DNA of 12,506 nt from Acidobacteriota bacterium (GCA_003223595.1 QHVR01000259.1:1-12506); one strand, 5' to 3'. Positions 1-6,325 are shown, counted from the first letter of the stretch. The notes: generated from the sequence alone by a model not told the origin. A program made the numbers and translations.

Positions 1-13
1 GAGGCCTACCTAA

Positions 14-763
14 TTACGAGTGCATCGAGTGATATCGCAGAAATCCCAGCCCAACCCGCATGTGATGCAGCCACACATCGGGAATGCATACGGCGAAGCA
101 CAGTCCCAGCAAGCCCTGCGCCAGGCCAAGAACATAGAGGTTGCGATAGCGGCGGAACAGCGCGCAGGAAAGGGCTCCCCACACCAGAGTCGCTAACACG
201 AGCGGGATATTGGGGAGATGCACCAGAGCAAATACCACGGCTGCGAGTCCAATGGCCGCGTTGGCCGACAGAAGGCTGCTAAGGCGAGCGTGGAAGAAGT
301 CCTGCAAGAGGAACTGCTGGTACAGCGTCCAGAGCACGTAGCCGCCGACGTGAGAAAAATCGGGCGCGTAGAGCGTGTGAAACGTTCCCGCGTATTTCGC
401 CGCCTCCACTCCGAGTACGCTCAATGCAACGGCGGCCGGGAGGATCCAAAGTGAGCCGGCGAATCCGCGCCAGCCCAGGCCCAGTTCGTTCATCCCGGGG
501 CGGCGCCATAGGACCATCACCAAGGGCGCCAGCAACGCGATCGGCCCGAAGATGAGTTGCTCGCGAGTGGGCAGCCAGAGCACAGCATCGATCGCCAGAA
601 AACCGAGAATCAGTTCCGCCAGGTTTCGGGTGGACGAACGACTTTGAGAAATGCTGAGTTGGTATCGGGCTGAATGGCTAGCCACGGACGAGTCCCCAAA
701 ATTCTTAGGAGTGCCCGAAAACAGATTTGGTTGCAAATGCAGTCTGGAAAGACTGCGGCTCAC
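14..763 (-). CDS. CPBP-family (CAAX-protease-like) membrane protein with degenerate active site
   Basis: Polytopic membrane protein related to the CPBP/Abi intramembrane protease family. Hydrophobic segments lie at about residues 48-64, 70-86, 102-120, 142-156, 168-200 and 209-228. The three family motifs can be placed but are altered. Motif 1, normally a Glu pair followed by Arg, reads QDFFHAR (154-160). Motif 2 is intact as FALVH (178-182). Motif 3, normally His-led, reads GLAQGLLG (213-220) with Gln for His. It may therefore not be a protease, although some acidobacterial relatives also seem to have a Gln-rich motif 1. The GTG at 763 overlaps the TGA of the upstream ABC ATPase by 4 nt (GTGA), which suggests translational coupling. 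A GTG at 685 has a better Shine-Dalgarno (GGGGA, 7 nt upstream) and is a real alternative, giving 223 residues. Substrate and role are unknown. Confidence 0.72.
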   Translation of the reverse strand: MSRSLSRLHLQPNLFSGTPKNFGDSSVASHSARYQLSISQSRSSTRNLAELILGFLAIDAVLWLPTREQLIFGPIALLAPLVMVLWRRPGMNELGLGWRGFAGSLWILPAAVALSVLGVEAAKYAGTFHTLYAPDFSHVGGYVLWTLYQQFLLQDFFHARLSSLLSANAAIGLAAVVFALVHLPNIPLVLATLVWGALSCALFRRYRNLYVLGLAQGLLGLCFAVCIPDVWLHHMRVGLGFLRYHSMHS

Positions 764-1605
764 ACCACCAATTCCGGTGTTGCGGCGAGCAGAGTGCGGG
801 TGTACGGATGAGCGGGTCTCAAGGTGATCTGTTCCGTGTCTCCGATCTCCACGAGCTTTCCGCGGCTCATCACCGCGATGCGCGTGCAGAGATATCGCAC
901 AACCGGCATGGAATGCGAGATGAACAGGTAGGTCAGTCCGAAGTCCCGCTGCAGTTGCTGCAGCAGATTCACGATCTGCGCGCCCACGCTGACGTCGAGC
1001 GCGGATACCGGCTCATCGCAGACGATGAACTTGGGCCGCAGCGCCAGGGCTCGGGCTATGCCAATGCGCTGCCGCTGGCCGCCGGAGAATTCGTGCGGGT
1101 AGCGGGAGCGCGCGGATTCGTCCAGGCCGACGGAGCGCAGGAGCTCGGAGACGCGCATAGAAAGGTCGAGCTTCGCTCCACCGGACAGCCGGGGGTGGCT
1201 GTCCGTAGATACATCTTCGCTGTCCCTGTGTGAATCTTTGTGAATCAGCATGGGCTCGGCGATGATGTCTTCCACCCGGTAGCGCGGATCTAAGGATGCG
1301 AAGGGATCCTGAAAGATGATCTACATGTCGCGGCGGAGGCGGCGCATTTCGGCGCGTCCCGCTGCGAGCAGATCGCGGCCCTCAAAACTTATGGTGCCGG
1401 ATGTGGGTTCAATCAGACGCAGGATCAGGCGGCCCAGCGTGCTCTTGCCGGACCCGGACTCGCCGACCAGGCCCAGCGTCTCTCCCGAATGGATATCCAA
1501 AGAAACATTGTCCACCGCGCGTACATCAGCGCGCGACTTGCCGCCGAATGGCGACTCCGCGTGAGCAAAAACTTTGGTCAGATTGCGAACTTCAATCAGC
1601 GCCAC
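760..1605 (-). pseudogene. Oligopeptide/dipeptide ABC transporter ATPase (DppF/OppF type), interrupted by an in-frame amber codon
   Basis: When codon 95 is read through, the frame gives a continuous 281-residue ATPase subunit of a peptide ABC importer. Visible motifs are Walker A GESGSGKST (48-56), Q-loop Gln99 in IIFQDP, signature SGGQRQ (174-179), Walker B FIVCDEP (193-199), H-loop His231 and the peptide-transporter ending HPYTRTLLAA. Codon 95 (plus strand 1321-1323, cta) is TAG where relatives have Gln, a one-base CAG-to-TAG change with no frame shift. The start is GTG 1605. The segment at about 123-149 is some 17-19 residues longer than usual; its DNA is a copy of the dispersed palindromic repeat. 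No permease or binding-protein gene is adjacent, so it looks like an orphan. It is probably inactive: translation would end before the Q-loop, and the remaining 3' frame lacks Walker A. A sequencing error or amber suppression cannot be excluded. Confidence 0.85.
1165..1212 (-). repeat. Two-hairpin dispersed repeat, copy 1 (inside the ABC ATPase frame)
   Basis: On the minus strand an 8-bp hairpin, GGACAGCC-N6-GGCTGTCC (plus 1183-1204), is followed by a 7-bp hairpin with a 3-nt loop and one mismatch (1166-1180). This is the same order as in the copies at 2504, 4805 and 7244. It lies in frame inside the ATPase gene and encodes the extra Ser/Asp/Gly-rich segment there. Confidence 0.8.
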
Positions 1606-1659
1606 CTCGCGATGCTAGCAGCACCGGGGCGCAGCTCGCGAGTACCGGAAGGAGATCGG

Positions 1660-2480
1660 CTATCCGGCGGCGATCATGGGCACTGCGGCCAGAGCGGCCA
1701 GTAATCCTACAAACTTCCAGCGGCTGAAGTGCTCTTTCAGAATGATTCGCGCCAGCAACACCGTGATGGCGGGATACAGCGAGGTGATGACCACGGCTTC
1801 GTCCAGGCGCCCGCGCTGGCTAGCGTAGATGTAGAGCGCGCTTCCGCTGATGTCGAGGAATCCCGCCAGCATGGCGATCCCAATCGACGGCAGATCCATG
1901 GCAAGGGGCGCGCCCGTGGCGATCACCACGACTGCGGTGGCTACAAACGACGCAATTCGGCCAATCGCCGCAACGAAGATGGGAGAGCCGGTCGTCTGGT
2001 GCATGCACATGTAAAAGGCGGCAAAGCCCACGCCTGCCAGAGCAGCCATGGCCACTCCCTTGGGATGTCCCGTCTCGTCGTTGTTCCCCTGCGGTTCGGG
2101 ACGCGTGATCAGCCACGACTGGGCGCCCCTTCGAGGGCAATATCAGCCAGCGTCGGGATCGCTGCTCCGATCAGGGCGGCAACGGGAGCCGCTAATCCCA
2201 TCTGCCCTGATGCCAATGCGCGATAGAACAGCGCCAGCGCAACGCCTCCCAGTATTCCTGCGAGCACAGACCAAAATATGCTCGGGCGCGACGGTAGAGG
2301 CGCGTGCTCGCCCAGCGAGATCAGCAACATCAGTGAGAACGCACAGAAGTGCGAAAAGGCGGTAAATACAAATGCGTTCGCGCGCCGCACGCCGTAGCCT
2401 CCGGCAAAATCAGACGCGCCCCATATGAAAACGGCGCCTATGCTGTACGCTGCAGGCCCAAATTGGGGAGAAAACGACAC
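1660..2480 (-). pseudogene. EamA/DMT-superfamily permease, frameshifted by a short internal deletion
   Basis: Two adjacent minus-strand frames are the two halves of one EamA (drug/metabolite transporter) permease, a ten-helix inner-membrane protein family of roughly 290 residues. The first half (GTG at 2480 to TGA at 2109) has the N-terminal signature FIWGASDFAGG and ends EGAPSRG. The second half (in frame from about 2118, ending at 1660) begins WLITRPEP and holds the second EamA repeat, including LYPAITVLLARIILKE. Relatives carry an Arg/Leu-rich stretch of about 15 residues between the GAPS and WLI segments. It is missing here, so the break is best explained by a deletion of roughly 40-50 nt, not a multiple of three, near 2114-2120. 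Substrate unknown. The neighbouring ABC ATPase is also broken. Two shortened functional proteins are possible but unlikely. Confidence 0.83.
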
Positions 2481-2503
2481 GCGCCGAGGTTAACATGCCT
2501 GCA

Positions 2504-2550
2504 TTTAGGGACAGCCGTTCAGTCTGTCCGTCGAGCGCAGCTCGATTTTT
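2504..2550 (+). repeat. Two-hairpin dispersed repeat, copy 2
   Basis: The first hairpin pairs GGACAG with CTGTCC (2509-2529). It is followed directly by the second hairpin, GTCGAGC-GCA-GCTCGAt (2530-2546), and a run of five T. The GC-rich second stem plus T run resembles an intrinsic terminator on the plus strand, but no plus-strand gene lies upstream. Confidence 0.82.
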
Positions 2551-2814
2551 GCCCTGGTCCCGTGTAACAGAACCGCCGAGGCAACAACGCAACCCATCTT
2601 GCGTCCTGTGTGAGCACTCAACACCCACAGTGCAACGCATGATCTACAGCACGCAATGTTCACCGCTAAACGGGGTTCGCACTGAACGGGACGGCTCCTT
2701 CCAGATCGTGTTGTGAAATCACACGTTGCGTTTTGCGGACTCCGGAAGGAACCGGAAGTGAGCGTGCCGTTTCTTCGTGTTTCCCTCGTGCCGTTGAGTG
2801 TAAATGGGGGATTT
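2551..2814. other. Intergenic stretch with no gene recognised
   Basis: Between copy 2 of the repeat and the stop of the small membrane-protein gene I see no credible coding frame on either strand. Frames here have no family resemblance and no ribosome-binding site. It may hold the promoter of the EamA pseudogene, but no convincing -35/-10 pair stands out. Confidence 0.5.
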
Positions 2815-2834
2815 CTCGCCAGCTAACTGGCGGG
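2815..2834. other. Hairpin across the stop codon of the small membrane-protein gene
   Basis: CTCGCCAG-CTAA-CTGGCGGG forms an 8-bp stem with one G-T wobble and a 4-nt loop; the TAG stop of the minus-strand gene sits in the loop region. There is no T run on the minus strand and only a short TTTT on the plus strand. It may be a weak terminator or 3'-end-protecting structure. Confidence 0.4.
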
Positions 2835-3182
2835 CATTTTGGGGGAGGGTTCACGGAAAGCAATGAAGTCGGCATCAATGCCGCCTTTCAACCGTGCTGC
2901 TATGTTAAAGCAAATGACCAGGGCCATCGCCGTCAGCCATCCCGTTAGCGCATACCCCGCCAGGGAGGCCAAGAAGAGCAGCACGTTGTACGCCACGTCA
3001 GTGGTGCGTTGAAAATGGAAATTGAAATTGAAATGCACCATGGGCGCGACTAGACCTACAGGCAGCGTGAGATACGGAGCTTTGCCTAGGCAGTACGCGA
3101 TCCAGAACGATACGCCAAACAGTGCATAAACTACGGCCACCACTTTGGCAATTGGCTGAATCTTCAACGAGACGATTTTCAT
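2823..3182 (-). CDS. Small conserved membrane protein, function unknown
   Basis: A 119-residue protein starting at ATG 3182 with a basic N-terminus (MKIVSLKIQPIAKVV). A first membrane helix lies at about 11-31, a short hydrophobic segment at 38-51, and a long hydrophobic region that could hold two helices at 63-97. The general layout (an N-terminal Lys/Ile-rich strand, a helix starting AKVVAVVYALFG, and a C-terminal helix ending NIAARLKGGID) resembles small membrane proteins common in acidobacterial genomes, which end in a similar N-x-x-A-x-x-x-GGI motif. That resemblance is from memory and unchecked. A slippage-prone hexamer repeat encodes the loop HFNFNFHFQ (49-58). There is no strong Shine-Dalgarno. 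Probably an inner-membrane protein; no role can be assigned. Confidence 0.6.
   Translation of the reverse strand: MKIVSLKIQPIAKVVAVVYALFGVSFWIAYCLGKAPYLTLPVGLVAPMVHFNFNFHFQRTTDVAYNVLLFLASLAGYALTGWLTAMALVICFNIAARLKGGIDADFIAFREPSPKMPAS
3009..3034 (-). repeat. TTTCAA hexamer microrepeat inside the small membrane-protein gene
   Basis: On the minus strand near-identical hexamers (TTTCAA, TTTCAA, TTTCCA, then TTTTCAA) encode the HFNFNFHFQ loop. Gain or loss of one unit would keep the frame. Confidence 0.55.
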
Positions 3183-3301
3183 TTGAGTACCGGCACGAGT
3201 ATACGAGGGTAGAAATAACTGATGCCATCAAGCCCAAGGCTAAGCATTAGGCATGATGAGTGCAATCGCGATGTTTCGTCAGTTACGGAGGCTGATCACC
3301 T

Positions 3302-3826
3302 TCACCCTGCTGGTAACTGCTTCGTGAAATGCAATACGAGGTCATCATCAAGCACTACACTTGCGCCCTCTTCCACAAAGCAATTTCGGTACGTAATGCC
3401 GCGACCATCCGGGATGTAGCCTCGCTTCGCATAGAGCCGCTGAGCGGAGTTGTACCCCGGATGCAGTCCGACTGCGATGCCTACAACACCCGAACGGCGG
3501 GCTGCTTCAATTTCTGCGTGGTCAAGTAAACGACTTGCGATACCCTTTCTGCGGTATTTTGTGAGCACGTTGAGGTCTTGAATCTCAGGAATGTTCAGGT
3601 CAGCAAATGCGGCGTAAGTAGGTCGCCAGTCTACTGTCACGTACCCGGCGAACTGCCCGTCAATGATACCCACGAAGCACGTTCGAGTTCCCTCCAACTG
3701 CTCGTGCAAGTAGCGACGGTACTGGGTCTCAGGCTTGTTCCACCCCATGTTCGTGAACGCGGCAGCGATGCTCGGAGGATCGCTTTCTTCGAGAAGACGA
3801 ATTTGTACGGTCTCCGCGTTTTCCAT
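3302..3826 (-). CDS. GNAT-family N-acetyltransferase
   Basis: With ATG 3826 as start the protein has 174 residues, normal for a single GNAT domain. The acetyl-CoA binding motif is YRRKGIASRLL (91-101), fitting R-x-x-G-x-A, and follows the beta-4 strand IQDLNVL. The late GNAT motif NSAQRLYAKRGY (126-137) is also present. GNAT enzymes move an acetyl group from acetyl-CoA to an amine on a small molecule or protein; the acceptor here is unknown. The frame stays open to an ATG at 4012, but that start would cross the divergent neighbour at 3875 and the extra 62 residues are not GNAT-like, so the shorter start is preferred. No strong Shine-Dalgarno is visible. The 48 nt to the divergent GNAT gene must hold promoters for both. 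Confidence 0.88.
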   Translation of the reverse strand: MENAETVQIRLLEESDPPSIAAAFTNMGWNKPETQYRRYLHEQLEGTRTCFVGIIDGQFAGYVTVDWRPTYAAFADLNIPEIQDLNVLTKYRRKGIASRLLDHAEIEAARRSGVVGIAVGLHPGYNSAQRLYAKRGYIPDGRGITYRNCFVEEGASVVLDDDLVLHFTKQLPAG

Positions 3827-3874
3827 GTGCAACACTTTATGCCCAAAGGCTCCGTATTTTAAACTGCACATTAG

Positions 3875-4333
3875 ATGATCGACGTGCTCATAAGACGACC
3901 ACAGCCCGAGGAGCACGATTCCGTTCGCGCCGTAGTCCAAACAGTAGTGGATGAGATTTACGGCGGACTTTGGGCACCTCCACCGTTTCCGACCGATGAG
4001 GAGAACTGGCATTCCTTTTGGGTCGCTGTTGGGGACACGAAAATCATCGGAGTGGTTCGCACAAGCGGAGAATGGCTGGATGATTTATGGGTGCTTCGCG
4101 AAAGCCGGGGATATGGGGTAGGTCAGCGTCTGCTCGCCCAAGGGGAGGCTGAAATAATCGCTCGCGGCTATGAAACACTGCATCTTCGAGTCGTTCAATC
4201 GAATGCAGCGGCGATCGAGTTCTATCGCCGCCACGCTTGGCGCGTCGCTCGGGCATTCACCCATGAGAGATTTCCAATAACCATGTTAGAAATGTTCAAA
4301 CCTGTCGGCAAGACGAAAGATGATGGCTCGTAA
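3875..4333 (+). CDS. GNAT-family N-acetyltransferase
   Basis: A 152-residue single-domain GNAT. The acetyl-CoA pyrophosphate loop is RGYGVGQRLL (78-87), a textbook R-x-x-G-x-G, preceded by strand EWLDDLWVL. The C-terminal motif NAAAIEFYRRHAW (110-122) fits beta-5/alpha-4. It starts at ATG 3875 and is transcribed away from the other GNAT gene (start 3826). The two proteins share the fold but little sequence outside the motifs, so a recent duplication is not obvious. The acceptor substrate is unknown; relatives include small-molecule and protein acetyltransferases. It ends TAA-free at TAA-like context before a 120-nt gap without features, and its downstream neighbour is convergent. Confidence 0.87.
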   Translation: MIDVLIRRPQPEEHDSVRAVVQTVVDEIYGGLWAPPPFPTDEENWHSFWVAVGDTKIIGVVRTSGEWLDDLWVLRESRGYGVGQRLLAQGEAEIIARGYETLHLRVVQSNAAAIEFYRRHAWRVARAFTHERFPITMLEMFKPVGKTKDDGS

Positions 4334-4453
4334 CGCCGCGAGGTATTGACGGCCTCTCTGATGACTGTCGAAAACAGGCGTTTACACAAGTATGCGCATT
4401 CTATTCGCCTCCAGGAACCAGGAGAAGGAAAGCAACCATCGAGATGGGCCTTT

Positions 4454-4786
4454 TCAGCTCTCCGCGGGAGCGAAGAACACCAGGACGGCAAGTTCTTCCT
4501 TGATTTCGTAAAACCGGTGTTCCACTTCGGCGGCCACAAACAGCACCGTTCCCGCAGAAACTTCGCGGTCTTCCTCTCCCGCGCGAAAGCGGGCGCGGCC
4601 CCGCACGACGTAGTACATCTCATCTTCATGGTGAGGCCGCTGTGGATCCGTTCCGCCAGCCGGCAATACATATAATCCCGCGCTCATCGCGGGAACGCGC
4701 AGAAATTCCTGGTACCGCTTGTTCCCGGAGGCACGTTGCGCGTCGATTTCGCTCAGAGTAAAGAAATCAGCTTTGGAGTCAGTCAA
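4454..4786 (-). CDS. Small single-domain cupin protein
   Basis: A 110-residue cupin. The first cupin motif is PHHEDEMYYVVRG (51-63): His53, Glu56 and the closing Gly fit the metal-binding pattern, while the usual first His of HxH is shifted by one to His52. The second motif is GTVLFVAAEVEHRF (79-92) with metal-ligand His90. Function may be metal-dependent catalysis or sensing; nothing here decides. The frame is open to 4921, but its first 45 residues are translated from the dispersed repeat at 4805-4851 and the hairpin cassette, so they are unlikely to be protein. TTG 4786 is chosen: AAAGGGG precedes it by 5 nt, and the resulting N-terminus (MTDSKADFFTLSEID) looks natural. It is convergent with the GNAT gene at 3875. 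Confidence 0.83.
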   Translation of the reverse strand: MTDSKADFFTLSEIDAQRASGNKRYQEFLRVPAMSAGLYVLPAGGTDPQRPHHEDEMYYVVRGRARFRAGEEDREVSAGTVLFVAAEVEHRFYEIKEELAVLVFFAPAES

Positions 4787-4804
4787 CCGTGCCCCTTTCG
4801 CGCG

Positions 4805-4851
4805 TATGTAGAGACAGCCGCCATCGGTTGTCCGGTCGAGCGCAGCTCGAC
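4805..4851 (+). repeat. Two-hairpin dispersed repeat, copy 3
   Basis: GTAGAGACAGCC-GCCATC-GGTTGTCC forms the first hairpin (two changes from consensus), and GTCGAGC-GCA-GCTCGAC (4835-4851) is a perfect 7-bp second hairpin. TATTTCCC follows. It lies just upstream of the chosen cupin start and could form structure in its 5' leader. Confidence 0.85.
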
Positions 4852-4880
4852 TATTTCCCGCGCCTGAGAATTCTTCTTCC

Positions 4881-4961
4881 GCCCCGTTGGGGCTGGGCTC
4901 TTTTATCCACTTTGCACCCACGCCTTACGGCGTGGGCTGCATTCTTTCGCCGCTTCGCGGC
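4881..4961. repeat. Three-hairpin GC-rich cassette
   Basis: Three short perfect palindromes lie in a row: GCCCC-GTT-GGGGC (4881-4893), CCCACGCC-TTAC-GGCGTGGG (4917-4936) and GCCGC-TTC-GCGGC (4949-4961), separated by T/C-rich linkers. I recall very similar CCCACGCC-TTAC-GGCGTGGG/GCCGC-TTC-GCGGC modules in many acidobacterial intergenic regions, often mistranslated as short proteins; this is unchecked. It sits between the cupin and the Ig-like fragment. Confidence 0.7.
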
Positions 4962-4966
4962 TCTTG

Positions 4967-5200
4967 TCAGCTCCAGCAGTCCTCCGATTCCGTATCCTCG
5001 CCCTTGTCGTTGCTGGCGATCACTCGCACGGTATTCTCGCCCGGATATTGTCCCTTCTCACTCAGCTGTACCTGCCAACTGCCGATGGGCGGAACGAAAC
5101 TGGTGTCGTACGCGACCTGGCCGTTGATGATGATCTGCGCGCGAGCGATCTTCTCCCCGGCGTCAGCATATGTCCCAGCCCATGGCCGGATTTTTCGCAT
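4967..5200 (-). CDS. Short Ig-like beta-sandwich fragment, possibly a gene remnant
   Basis: A 77-residue frame, ATG 5200 to TGA 4967, starting 15 nt after the TetR stop on the same strand. From about residue 15 the pattern reads like one bacterial Ig-like/Big domain: ARAQIIINGQVAYDTSF, a W at 43, and the closing strand NTVRVIASNDKGED. Such domains normally occur in long secreted or surface proteins, and here there is no signal peptide or partner domain. The start has no clear Shine-Dalgarno, and the frame ends beside the three-hairpin cassette. It may be the tail of a lost larger gene, or a chance frame. Codon use looks coding-like. Confidence 0.35.
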   Translation of the reverse strand: MRKIRPWAGTYADAGEKIARAQIIINGQVAYDTSFVPPIGSWQVQLSEKGQYPGENTVRVIASNDKGEDTESEDCWS

Positions 5201-5215
5201 GCTGAGTACTTACCG

Positions 5216-5803
5216 TCACGCCAGGATCCCGCCGAAGACCATCTCGGTAAATTGCGGGACCAGGTTGTTGGTCTGCAGGTTGCCTTCGGGTTTGTACCAC
5301 TGATAGATCCAGTTGATCATCCCCAGCAGCGCGAAGGCCGCTGCGCGCGGGCTGACCGAGCCTTTGGCGCGCCGCGATCTCTGCACGTCGGCCATCAGGC
5401 TCTCCACATAGTGCACGTATTCCTTTTTGCGGTGGTTGATGCGCTTGCGCAGGCCCGGGGGCAAGGGATGGTTCTCGTGCAGCATCACTGTAATTTCGCG
5501 ATCGCGCGGGCTGAGCACAACCTCAATATGCAGCCGGATCAGCGCCCGCAGCCGCTCCTCGGGATCGGCGATGCTTCCTACCGGAGCGAGCACGCGCTCC
5601 TGGGTCAGATCCATGGCATGATTCATGATCTCGAACAGGATTTCGTCTTTACTTTGAAAGTGGTGATACAACCCGCCCTTGCTGAGCTTTAGCGCAGCGG
5701 CCACGTCGTTCATCGACGTGGCGTCGTACCCGCGCTGCTGGAACAGGCGAGCGGCCGTGCGCAGGATTTCCTGCCGGGAATCGAGTACTGCTTCACGGGT
5801 CAT
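5216..5803 (-). CDS. TetR/AcrR-family transcriptional regulator
   Basis: A 195-residue dimeric DNA-binding repressor. The N-terminal helix-turn-helix covers about 12-55, with the recognition region TSMNDVAAALKLSKGGLYHHF (29-49) followed by the family hallmark QSKDEI. The C-terminal ligand domain contains LHENHPLPP and GMINWIYQWYKPEG, as in TetR proteins of the KstR2-like C-terminal class that often sense acyl-CoA-type ligands (from family knowledge, not shown here). ATG 5803 is chosen because the first 36 residues of the longer frame (from 5911) come from the dispersed repeat upstream and are not TetR-like. A 113-nt inverted pair of repeats lies 50 nt upstream, in the expected promoter region. 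Target unknown; a TetR-type palindrome stands before ilvC at 7372-7385, but no link is shown. Confidence 0.92.
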   Translation of the reverse strand: MTREAVLDSRQEILRTAARLFQQRGYDATSMNDVAAALKLSKGGLYHHFQSKDEILFEIMNHAMDLTQERVLAPVGSIADPEERLRALIRLHIEVVLSPRDREITVMLHENHPLPPGLRKRINHRKKEYVHYVESLMADVQRSRRAKGSVSPRAAAFALLGMINWIYQWYKPEGNLQTNNLVPQFTEMVFGGILA

Positions 5804-5852
5804 CGCGTGCCATGGTAAATAGTTGCCGCGCTGAATGCCACCCGACGTACAT

Positions 5853-5965
5853 GTAGGGACAGCCTCCATCGGCTGTCCGGCCCGGCCAAGCCGGGCAGAT
5901 TTTTCATGCACACAACCGTCGAGCTGCGCTCGACCAGACAGCCGAGGGCGGCTGTCCCGATATGG
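5853..5965. repeat. Inverted pair of two-hairpin repeats (copies 4 and 5) upstream of the TetR gene
   Basis: The left unit (plus orientation) is GTAGGGACAGCC-TCCATC-GGCTGTCC (5853-5878) followed by a 7-bp/3-nt-loop hairpin, GCCCGGC-CAA-GCCGGGC (5880-5896), and ATTTTT. The right unit is in reverse orientation: GTCGAGC-TGC-GCTCGAC (5918-5934), then GACAGCCGAGGGCGGCTGTC (5937-5956). Together they form a near-symmetric 113-nt element. The left unit has an unrelated second hairpin of identical geometry. Confidence 0.83.
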
Positions 5966-6249
5966 GCCCTACCTGGGCATGTAAAAGTCAAGACCTCGAT
6001 CGGCTACCTTGTGCACCTCGGATGCAGCAGAGACCTTCAATCTGCTCATTCCAGCCTTGTTACGAGGACACCGGCGTGTGTAAATAATTGTCTGTATGTA
6101 CCTTCGAATCAGCAACATAGATCCCGAGGTTAAATCGGTTTAACTTGCCCGTGGCGGGGGTCTGTGCGGGCCTGACCTGGAGTTCATTCGAGGACCTCCC
6201 TCAATGCTGGTGGGCCTGCGTACGTCCGCGCAAGGTATTTCTCAGGGTG
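5966..6249. other. Intergenic stretch with no gene recognised
   Basis: About 280 nt between the inverted repeat pair and the repeats behind ppk2. No coding frame with family resemblance is seen on either strand. The only structured element is the 6-bp palindrome with a 4-nt spacer, GTTAAA-TCGG-TTTAAC, at 6129-6144. Confidence 0.5.
6129..6144. promoter_or_regulatory. AT-rich palindrome GTTAAA-N4-TTTAAC, possible protein-binding site
   Basis: A perfect 6-bp inverted repeat around TCGG in an otherwise plain gap. It is about 330 nt from the TetR start and 180 nt beyond the ppk2 stop, so no regulated gene is evident. It may be chance. Confidence 0.2.
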
Positions 6250-6252
6250 AGC

Positions 6253-6322
6253 AGCACAGCCGATGGCGGCTGTCCCTACATACACTTTAAACACCTGGAC
6301 AGCCTGAGAGACTGTCCCTACG
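6253..6322 (-). repeat. Two first-hairpin repeat units in direct orientation (copies 6 and 7) just after ppk2
   Basis: Read on the minus strand, GTAGGGACAG...CTGTCC (6301-6322 region) begins 3 nt past the ppk2 stop and is followed by GTAGGGACAGCC-GCCATC-GGCTGT (6256-6279). Both lack the second hairpin. The first could act as the 3' structure or weak terminator of ppk2, although no long T run follows. Confidence 0.75.
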
Positions 6323-6325
6323 CGG

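Noticed and set aside
2705..2722. TGTGAAATCACA resembling a CRP site
   Set aside because: The half-sites are 2 nt apart instead of 6, and no promoter or gene start is nearby.
3253..3327. A 24-residue hydrophobic frame (start MMSAIAMFRQ) on the plus strand
   Set aside because: It overlaps the end of the GNAT gene, has no ribosome-binding site and no recognisable homology; too short to support.
3827..4012. Upstream extension of the minus-strand GNAT to an ATG at 4012
   Set aside because: It would overlap the divergent GNAT gene by over 130 nt and adds residues with no GNAT character.
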